From: Rhodobiaceae bacterium
Lineage (GTDB): Bacteria; Pseudomonadota; Alphaproteobacteria; Rhizobiales; NORP267
NCBI GenBank assembly: GCA_020441905.1
Contig: JAGRLG010000076.1
Location: 41,846-105,845 of the forward strand
DNA: 64,000 nucleotides
Direction: 5' to 3'
A model generated the notes under the pieces. The model saw only the letters and a list, made by a program, of their open reading frames with translations, was not told the DNA's origin and made no database searches. A program made the translations under genes and the position numbers. Each line of letters starts with the position of its first letter. The stretch's first letter is position 1. Positions 58,137 to 64,000 of this stretch are shown piece by piece.

Positions 58137-59228
58137 CTAGGCGGCCGCGGCGCCAATCGCCCGAAAGATGTTCAGGATCACCTGTTTGCGGTTGAAGTGA
58201 AAGGTTTCCGTCTCCGCCGCCAAGCGGGAGATCTTTTCCCATACCTCGGCGAGGCGCGCAAGGCGGGCGGGATCGCTATCGCCATGCGCGCCGGCTTGTT
58301 CGACGCGGCCGGCCAGCCATTCCCCGGCCAGTTCGATGAACATGCCGAAGTCCTCGTCATTGCCTGGGCGGGCAATGCGATCGGCTAGAACATGGAATTT
58401 CCGGTTCGCTCCGGCGCGCGCGCTATCAAGCAGCGCCACGATCTCGGCTCGGCGCGCGAGGCCATCGCCATCGAGCGCGGCAAGGGCGCGGCGCACGCTG
58501 CCCTTCGCCGCTTCGCCAAGCTGGCGGCGCTGATCAGGCGCCAGAGATTCGAGGGCCTTGCCGGCCCCGGCCTGGCGGACCGCGGCTTCGAGATCGTCCT
58601 CGCCCAGCGGGTTGAGGCGCAGGCGGCGGCAGCGCGAACGCAAGGTGGCGGGCAGCCGGCCCGGCACATGGGAAACGATCAGCCACAACGACCTCTCGGG
58701 CGGCTCCTCCAGCGATTTCAGCAGCGCATTGGCGGCATTGACGTTGAGTTCGTCGGCGGCATCGACGATGGCAACGCGCCAGCCGCCCGCCAGCGCCGTC
58801 ATGGCGAAGAAATGAAGCCCCTTGCGCACCTCGTCGATGGTCAGGGAGACCCTCAGCCTCTTGCCGTCGTCGGCCAGGGTGCGGGTCATCACGACAAGGC
58901 CGGGATCGGCGCCGGCGGCGACATGGCGCGCGGTTTCGCTGGCCGGATCAACCGCAAGGTCAACCGCGCCCGCGACCTCGGGTGCGCCGAGATCGGCATG
59001 GGCGAGCACGAAGCGCGCGATGCGATAGGCCAGCGTTGCCTTGCCGATGCCCTCCTGTCCCTCGATCAGCCAGGCATGGTGCATGCGCCCGGACCGGCAC
59101 GCGGCAAGAAATTCGGCTTCCGCCTGCCGGTGCCCGAAGAGGTTCACGGCCTCGCGCGGATGGGGGAATTCGCGAAAGCGGTCGCTTTCGGCCAGATGCG
59201 CGGTCTGTCGTGCCGGTGCCGCCGCCAT
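58137..59228 (-). CDS. holB: DNA polymerase III subunit delta-prime
   Basis: Stator subunit of the clamp loader that places the beta clamp on DNA. The 363-residue protein has an AAA+ domain with [18 protein letters not shown] near residue 53, a [22 protein letters not shown] segment near 170, and the trigger motif [10 protein letters not shown] near 210, followed by the helical collar domain. No full zinc-Cys set is visible, unusual among delta-prime proteins but common in alphaproteobacteria. It begins 7 bp after tmk, the classical tmk-holB pair. Confidence 0.94.
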   Translation of the reverse strand: MAAAPARQTAHLAESDRFREFPHPREAVNLFGHRQAEAEFLAACRSGRMHHAWLIEGQEGIGKATLAYRIARFVLAHADLGAPEVAGAVDLAVDPASETARHVAAGADPGLVVMTRTLADDGKRLRVSLTIDEVRKGLHFFAMTALAGGWRVAIVDAADELNVNAANALLKSLEEPPERSLWLIVSHVPGRLPATLRSRCRRLRLNPLGEDDLEAAVRQAGAGKALESLAPDQRRQLGEAAKGSVRRALAALDGDGLARRAEIVALLDSARAGANRKFHVLADRIARPGNDEDFGMFIELAGEWLAGRVEQAGAHGDSDPARLARLAEVWEKISRLAAETETFHFNRKQVILNIFRAIGAAAA

Positions 59229-59235
59229 GGCCGTT

Positions 59236-59877
59236 CTAAGGTTTCAGCCGCTTGACAACGGCCTTCCAGATTTCCACCGAGACGCGGTCGGCGGGGCGTG
59301 AAGTATCGAAAACGAGGCAGCGCTTCCTGTTGCGCCTGGCGATGGCGAGAAAGGCGGCGCGCAGCTTTTCGTGATACTCGATGTCTTCGTCCTCGAAGCG
59401 GTCGCCCTCCTCGCCTGCCTCGCTCGCCCGTGCCCGCGCCCTTTCCAGGGCCTGCCCTGCCGGCGCATCAAGGACGATCGTCAGGTTTGGCACCGACGTG
59501 CCGACCGCAACCTTGTCGAGCGCGGCCAGGAGTTTCGCGTCGATTCCGCCGGCCCCGCCCTGATACGCCAATGTCGAATCGGAAAAGCGGTCGCAGATGA
59601 CCCACTCGCCGCGCGCCAGCGCCGGTTCGATGACCTGCCGCAAGTGATCGTCGCGCGCGGCGGTTATGGCAACGGCCTCGGCGAAGGTGCCGAAAGGCTC
59701 TATGGCTCCCGATTTCAGCAGGTCGCGCACAAATTCGGCGCCCTTTGTGCCGCCAGGCTCGCGGGTCAGGACGACCTTGCGCCCGGCCTCCTCGAGCCGG
59801 GCGCCGAGCAGACGCGCCTGGGTCGATTTGCCCGTACCCTCGCCGCCTTCGAAGGTGATGAACTTTCCCTTGGCCAT
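59236..59877 (-). CDS. tmk: Thymidylate kinase
   Basis: Phosphorylates dTMP to dTDP. The 213-residue protein has the P-loop FEGGEGTGKST near residue 9, the DRFSDSTLAYQG motif near 95, and a LID region with basic residues (ERARARASEAGEEGDRFEDE near 145). Its order tmk-holB-metG-tatD is widely shared among bacteria. The preceding dacC stops 70 bp upstream. Confidence 0.96.
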   Translation of the reverse strand: MAKGKFITFEGGEGTGKSTQARLLGARLEEAGRKVVLTREPGGTKGAEFVRDLLKSGAIEPFGTFAEAVAITAARDDHLRQVIEPALARGEWVICDRFSDSTLAYQGGAGGIDAKLLAALDKVAVGTSVPNLTIVLDAPAGQALERARARASEAGEEGDRFEDEDIEYHEKLRAAFLAIARRNRKRCLVFDTSRPADRVSVEIWKAVVKRLKP

Positions 59878-59947
59878 GACCCGCCGCCGGCCCCTTTTTG
59901 CCTGCCCGCCTCAGCGCATATTCCTATGAATTGCGATTGCTACGGGC

Positions 59948-61159
59948 TTACCACCAGCGCGTAATCAGGTCGAGCACCGCATCGAGCGCGCGCTGGTGAA
60001 TCTTGCCGGTGCTAACCTCTTCCCCGGCATAGAGCGGCACGCTCAAGGTGACCCCGACATCGGTCGTGACGCGCATTTCGGCTACCCTCGCGCCTTCTTC
60101 GATGGGTGCCAGCAATGGCCCGCGATAGACGATGCGCGCTTTCATCTTCTGCCGCTGGCCGCGCGGCAGGAGAATCTTGATGGCGCCGTCGCCGACCAGC
60201 CTTACCCAGCGCTTTTCGCCGCCATAGACCCGCGCCTCGCCCACCGTCTCGTCGGCGTCGAAGAGCTGCAATTGCTCAAAGGAGCGATAGGCCCAGTCGA
60301 TCATCTTGCGGGCTTCGCTCGCCCTTTCGCGCACGGAACCGAGGCCGGTCATGGCAAGAATGACGCGCTGGCCGTCACGCAAGGTGGTGCCGACCAGACC
60401 ATAGCCGGAGTCCTTGATATAACCGGTCTTCATGCCGTCGGCGCCCGGCGCCTCGCGCAGCAGCGGGTTGCGGTTGCGCTGGAGGATATTGTTCCAGGTG
60501 AACTCGGGCTGGCTGTAATAGCGATAGAGATCGGGATATTCGCGGATCATGTGGCGCGCCAGCTTGGCGAGGTCGCGCATCGACATATAATGGTTTGGGT
60601 CGGGCAAACCGGTGGCATTGGCGAAACTGGAATTGGTCAGTCCGAGTTCGCGCGCCCGCTCGTTGAGCATGGAGGCGAAGGCCTCCTCGCTGCCGGCCAT
60701 GCCTTCGGCAATGGCAATGCAGGCGTCGTTGCCGGACTGGACGATCACGCCCTGGATCAGGTCGGACAGCTTGATGTCGGAATTGAGCTGGGCGAACATG
60801 GTCGACCCGCCCGAGGTGGCGCCGCCCTTGCGCCAGGCGTTCTCCGAGATGTGAAAGGTGTCGTCGAGGGTGAGGCGCTTTTCCTTGATGGCATGGAAGA
60901 CTACTTCCATGGTCATCAGTTTCGAAAGGCTGGCAGGGGGAACCGGCTTGTCGGCGTCTTTTTCCAACAGGACGGTATTCGAATCGTAGTCGATGACGAT
61001 GACATAAGGCGCCGAGGTGTCGATGGTCTGGGCGCGGAGTTCCGTTCCCGCCGCCGCGAGGCAAAAAACGGCGAGAACGGCGGCCAGGGACAAACGCGCC
61101 AATGTCCGGGCGATAGCCGCGTTTTTCAGTCCACCAGAACAGGGCCAAATATTCAGCAT
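59948..61159 (-). CDS. dacC: D-alanyl-D-alanine carboxypeptidase (PBP5/6 class)
   Basis: Trims the terminal D-Ala from peptidoglycan stem peptides in the periplasm. The 403-residue protein has a signal peptide (about 1-43, cleavage near LRA-Q), the three active-site motifs Ser77-x-x-Lys80 (ASLSK), Ser-Gly-Asn at 142 and Lys-Thr-Gly at 243, a PBP5 C-terminal beta domain (about 285-375) and an amphipathic tail ending ITRWW that would dip into the membrane. The start is uncertain: ATG 61159 is preferred, with ATG 61204 as alternative. It lies between rlpA and tmk. Confidence 0.93.
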   Translation of the reverse strand: MLNIWPCSGGLKNAAIARTLARLSLAAVLAVFCLAAAGTELRAQTIDTSAPYVIVIDYDSNTVLLEKDADKPVPPASLSKLMTMEVVFHAIKEKRLTLDDTFHISENAWRKGGATSGGSTMFAQLNSDIKLSDLIQGVIVQSGNDACIAIAEGMAGSEEAFASMLNERARELGLTNSSFANATGLPDPNHYMSMRDLAKLARHMIREYPDLYRYYSQPEFTWNNILQRNRNPLLREAPGADGMKTGYIKDSGYGLVGTTLRDGQRVILAMTGLGSVRERASEARKMIDWAYRSFEQLQLFDADETVGEARVYGGEKRWVRLVGDGAIKILLPRGQRQKMKARIVYRGPLLAPIEEGARVAEMRVTTDVGVTLSVPLYAGEEVSTGKIHQRALDAVLDLITRWW

Positions 61160-61291
61160 GGAATTGAACGCCGCATTGCCGGTGCAGGTCCCCGCCGCCC
61201 GCATACCTTTTAATAGCAATAGCAAGCGGGCAAGGACGAGATCAACAGCCCCTACCCGCTTTTGGCCATTTAACTGTGGGTGCGAAGATAT

Positions 61292-62272
61292 TTATTGGAT
61301 CATCACCAGCCGGGCGCCGGGCGCGCCGGCGCGGCGGACGCTCTCCAGCGCCTCCATCGCGCGGTCGCCGGCGAGCGGGCCGACCCGGACGCGGAAATAA
61401 GTGGTGCCCGCCACATCGACCGGGTCGACATCGACCTGGCCGATGGCGGCCAGGCTTTGGCGCAACCGGTCGGCATTGACGGCATCGCGGAAGGAGCCGA
61501 CCTGGATATAGGACAGGGCGCCGGTGGCGCGCATGGACGGCATCGAGGGCATTGGCGACATCGGCGCGGAACTGGCGACCTGGACCGGCCGGTCGGAAAT
61601 GCGGCGTTCCGGCACGGCGGCCGGCCTTGGCGCATTGGCGGCATATTGACCGTTGTCCACCCAGCCGTCGCCGCCGTTCAGCGGTGCGCGGCCAAGATAG
61701 GTGACCTTGACCTGCGTCGTACCCTGCTGTTGAAAACCGAGCAATTCAGCGGCGCGCTTGGATAGGTCGATTTCGCGTCCCTGGGCATAGGGTCCGCGAT
61801 CATTGACCCGGACCACGACCTCGCGGCCGTTCTTGAGATTCCTGACCTTGGCAAAGGTGGGCAGCGGCAAGGTCGGATGGGCCGCGGACAGGGAATCCAT
61901 GTCGTAGATCTCGCCATTGGCGGTGCGCCGGCCGTGGAAGTCCAGGCCATACCAGGAGGCGGTCCCAACGCCTTCGTAATTCGGGTCTTCCTTCGGGTAG
62001 TACCACTTGCCGCCGATCTGGTAGGGATTGCCGACCTTGTAGACACCGCCGCCCTTGGGCACCGGCTGGCCATATTCGACGACGCGCTCGCTGGTCGACA
62101 CCCCAAGCGAACCCTTGTGGCTGCAATTTGTCAGCGCCAGGCCGGTGGCGGCAAGAACCACTATGCGGCCAACGAGCCGCCCGTTGTCCGATTTGCCGGC
62201 CTTGCGCGCCAAGGCAGCCGCCCTGGCCGCGAACCCGAAGGCCGTCGTCATTCTGTTTTTTCCGAAAGTCAT
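61292..62272 (-). CDS. rlpA: RlpA septal lipoprotein with SPOR domain
   Basis: Lipoprotein of the RlpA family; in Pseudomonas it is a lytic transglycosylase acting on stripped glycan. The 326-residue protein has a long n-region, a lipobox LTNC with Cys50, a double-psi beta-barrel (about 95-190, GTASWYGLDFHGRRTANGE, RVNDRGPYAQGREIDLS with the catalytic Asp), a Pro/Ser linker, and a C-terminal SPOR domain (about 250-326, LSYIQVGSFRDAVNA) that targets septal peptidoglycan. It heads a seven-gene minus-strand run with dacC next. Confidence 0.94.
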   Translation of the reverse strand: MTFGKNRMTTAFGFAARAAALARKAGKSDNGRLVGRIVVLAATGLALTNCSHKGSLGVSTSERVVEYGQPVPKGGGVYKVGNPYQIGGKWYYPKEDPNYEGVGTASWYGLDFHGRRTANGEIYDMDSLSAAHPTLPLPTFAKVRNLKNGREVVVRVNDRGPYAQGREIDLSKRAAELLGFQQQGTTQVKVTYLGRAPLNGGDGWVDNGQYAANAPRPAAVPERRISDRPVQVASSAPMSPMPSMPSMRATGALSYIQVGSFRDAVNADRLRQSLAAIGQVDVDPVDVAGTTYFRVRVGPLAGDRAMEALESVRRAGAPGARLVMIQ

Positions 62273-62488
62273 GATCGCCTACCCGACGGCAAGCCGGAAC
62301 GCACCCGCCCCTGTTGCCTGGCGGCCCGGAAGGCCGACCGACACCGGACGATTTTCGGCCTGGCTGATAAAATGCCAGGTGCCCTGCACCGACTTGTTCC
62401 ACCCCATGTTTACGCTGATACAATTTCTGGCAGCGGACCAAGCTTCAGGATGACTCCATGCCGGTTAACAAATATTGAATGGTGGCCG

Positions 62489-62518
62489 CGCGCGCAGTGG
62501 CGCGGCGCGCGCCAATGA
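62489..62518. promoter_or_regulatory. GC-rich inverted repeat upstream of the MmgE/PrpD gene
   Basis: An imperfect inverted repeat of alternating GC residues ends 13 bp before the start codon. It may form a hairpin in the leader; with such a simple composition it could also be chance. Confidence 0.25.
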
Positions 62519-62530
62519 TGGAACCCTTCG

Positions 62531-63853
62531 ATGAGCCTGAGCGGAGAACTGGTTGATCTGATTGCGCAAAAGCCTGTTTCCGCGCCCGATCTCGAAGCCG
62601 CCGCGCTGTTCGTGCTGGATACGCTGGCAAGCGCCGTTGGCGGCACCTTTACCGATCAGGGGCGGATCCTGCTGCGCTGGGCCGGGCAAGCGGACAGCGG
62701 CGACCCCGCAGGCCGGGATTGCGGGCGGCGCGCCCTGCTGATCGGGGCCTTGAGCCATATTCTGGAAATGGACGACCTGCACCGCGCCTCGGTGGTGCAT
62801 CCCGGCTGCGCCGTCGTCCCCGCCGCCTGGGCGCTGGCGGCGCGGCATGGCAGCGGCGGCGTTGCGCTGCTCAAGGCGGTCTTGTGGGGCTATGAAGCGG
62901 CAACCCGCGTCGGCATGGCAGTGGGGCCGGAGCATTACCGCATCTTTCACAATACCGCGACTTGCGGCCCATTCGGTTCGGCTGTGGCGGCGGGTGCCCT
63001 GCTCGGTCTTGATCGCAGCCAGATGATCGACGCGCTTGGCAATGCCGGAACCCAGGCGGCCGGGTTGTGGCAGTTCCTCGCCAGCGGCGCGATGTCCAAG
63101 CATCTTCACGCCGGAAGGGCCGCCGAGGCCGGCGTCGTCGCCGGCGAACTGGCGGCGCTCGGCTTCACCGGCGCGCCGGAAGTACTGGAGGGGGAGAAAG
63201 GCTTTTTCGCTGGCCTCGCTCCAGGAGGCGAGCCAGCCAGGGTGCTGGCCGATCCGGACGCGCCGTGGCAACTGCGCCAAACCTCGATCAAGCCCTGGCC
63301 CTCTTGCCGCCATACCCACCCGGCGATCGATGCCGCGCTGGAGCTGGCCGGTGAACTTGCGGCCAAAGGCTGCGGGCCGGAGCAGATATCCGCGATCAGG
63401 ATCGGCTGCTATCAGGCGGCGCGCAAGCTGTGCGACCGCGAGGAGCCGCAAAGCGTCTATGAAGCGAAATTCTCGCTGCAACACTCCGTTGCGGCGGCGC
63501 TTGGCGGCCTGGCGCCTGATTTCGATGCTTTCGAGGCGGAGGCGCGGGCGGCGTTTTCCGGCCTGCGGGCGCGCTGCCGCATTGAAATCGAAGAGGAACT
63601 GGAGGCGGCCTATCCGGCGCATTGGGGGGCGCGCATCGAAGTCACGCTGAAGGACGGCAGCCGGATCCGGGCGCGGCGCCGGGATGCCAGGGGTGATCCG
63701 GAACTGCCGCTGGCGCGCGGCGAGATGATCGAAAAGGCGCGGACGCTTTGCGCCCTCGCGCCCGGCATCGATGCCGGGCGCTTCATCGACGGCGTGCTGA
63801 ACCTGCCGCATGGCGGCGCCCTGCCGACGCTGAATCTTGGCTCAGGTAATTGA
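62531..63853 (+). CDS. MmgE/PrpD-family protein
   Basis: Family of 2-methylcitrate dehydratase-like enzymes, many members having other or unknown substrates. The 440-residue protein has the helical N-domain (FVLDTLASAVGG near residue 28, ALLIGALSHILEMDDLHRASVVHPGC near 68, with HNTATCGPFG near 142) and the C-terminal alpha/beta domain with KPWPSCRHTHPAIDA near 255. No other propionate genes (prpB, prpC, acs) are in view, so methylcitrate use is not supported. It is transcribed away from rlpA and is followed by tRNA-Ser. Confidence 0.85.
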   Translation: MSLSGELVDLIAQKPVSAPDLEAAALFVLDTLASAVGGTFTDQGRILLRWAGQADSGDPAGRDCGRRALLIGALSHILEMDDLHRASVVHPGCAVVPAAWALAARHGSGGVALLKAVLWGYEAATRVGMAVGPEHYRIFHNTATCGPFGSAVAAGALLGLDRSQMIDALGNAGTQAAGLWQFLASGAMSKHLHAGRAAEAGVVAGELAALGFTGAPEVLEGEKGFFAGLAPGGEPARVLADPDAPWQLRQTSIKPWPSCRHTHPAIDAALELAGELAAKGCGPEQISAIRIGCYQAARKLCDREEPQSVYEAKFSLQHSVAAALGGLAPDFDAFEAEARAAFSGLRARCRIEIEEELEAAYPAHWGARIEVTLKDGSRIRARRRDARGDPELPLARGEMIEKARTLCALAPGIDAGRFIDGVLNLPHGGALPTLNLGSGN

Positions 63854-63869
63854 AAGCGGGCAGATGTGC

Positions 63870-63897
63870 TTGCGTTGGCGCCAAGCGATGGTCTAAC
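63870..63897 (+). promoter_or_regulatory. Candidate promoter of tRNA-Ser
   Basis: TTGCGT (63870-63875) and TCTAAC (63892-63897) are 16 bp apart and end 13 bp before the tRNA. The spacer begins with the palindrome TTGGCGCCAA (63875-63884). Match to consensus is partial. Confidence 0.4.
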
Positions 63898-63910
63898 CCA
63901 TTGCGCTAGC

Positions 63911-64000
63911 GGATGGGTGGCCGAGTGGTTGAAGGCACCGGTCTTGAAAACCGGCAGACGGGCAACCGTCTCGTGGGTTCGAATCCCACCCCATCCGCCA
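63911..64000 (+). tRNA. tRNA-Ser (anticodon UGA)
   Basis: A complete class II tRNA of 90 bases. The acceptor stem pairs GGATGGG with CCCATCC, followed by discriminator G and an encoded CCA that ends on the last base of the window. The anticodon stem CCGGT/ACCGG encloses the loop CTTGAAA with anticodon TGA at 63945-63947, reading UCA codons. The long variable arm and the T arm GTGGG-TTCGAAT-CCCAC are both intact. Confidence 0.97.

Overview
The window is 64 kb of gene-dense, GC-rich chromosome from an alphaproteobacterium. Several independent marks support that class: an E1-beta pyruvate dehydrogenase subunit with its own N-terminal lipoyl domain, a fused ispDF gene, the dusB(nifR3)-ntrB-ntrC-ntrY-ntrX block, LpxI rather than LpxH in lipid A synthesis, a peptidyl-prolyl isomerase-trpE-trpG-trpD-trpC-moaC-moeA run close to lexA and comEC, and a lexA promoter carrying the alphaproteobacterial direct-repeat SOS box (GTTC-N7-GTTC). 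I cannot name the order or genus. There are 58 protein genes (the first is cut by the window edge) and one tRNA gene. I see no prophage, insertion sequence, CRISPR array or rRNA, so this is essentially core genome.

Layout. 1-5572 (+): outer-membrane assembly and lipid A (bamA end, lpxD, fabZ, lpxA, lpxI, lpxB). 5653-8574 (-): gltX and gltA. 8709-12832: comEC (+), lexA (-) with its self-regulated promoter, and a cytochrome b561-type gene (+). 12846-20518 (-): a tight run ppiD, trpE, trpG, trpD, trpC, moaC, moeA with ATGA overlaps at its end. 20782-25672 (+): tpiA, an EamA transporter, secG, pyrG, kdsA. 25766-26224 (-): queF. 26413-37773 (+): eno, an FtsB/DivIC-like gene, pdhA, pdhB, pdhC, a small membrane protein, a GNAT acetyltransferase, lpd, a GlsB-family protein, an exported bactofilin-like protein, lipA and a COQ10-like gene. 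37821-39521 (-): pncC and ispDF. 39677-52102 (+): dusB, ntrB, ntrC, ntrY, ntrX, trkA, trkH, hfq, hflX. 52122-53945 (-): mazG and qorB, with divergent qorR (+). 54829-62272 (-): rlpA, dacC, tmk, holB, metG, tatD and a metallo-beta-lactamase-fold gene. 62531-64000 (+): an MmgE/PrpD-family gene and tRNA-Ser(UGA), which ends on the last base of the window.

How the genes fit together. The first block builds the outer membrane: BamA inserts barrels, FabZ supplies hydroxyacyl chains, and LpxD/A/I/B make the lipid A disaccharide; kdsA later adds the Kdo precursor. Enolase, the whole pyruvate dehydrogenase complex, lipoate synthase and citrate synthase cover the step from lower glycolysis into the TCA cycle. 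The two Ntr two-component systems followed by TrkAH and Hfq-HflX form a stress and nutrient-response stretch. The rlpA-to-tatD block combines cell-wall maturation with dTMP kinase, the clamp-loader delta-prime subunit and methionyl-tRNA synthetase.

The less ordinary items are: an exported bactofilin-like beta-helix protein with a membrane domain, next to a GlsB-type protein; an unrecognised membrane protein plus acetyltransferase inside the pdh cluster; a TTTGCAA inverted repeat upstream of pdhA; a lexA terminator lying inside the end of the convergent comEC gene; an NtrX without the sigma-54 contact motif; a qorR/qorB redox pair; and a 380-bp convergent intergenic stretch with phased direct repeats. 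I found no convincing wholly new multi-gene system; the candidates above are ranked in the findings.
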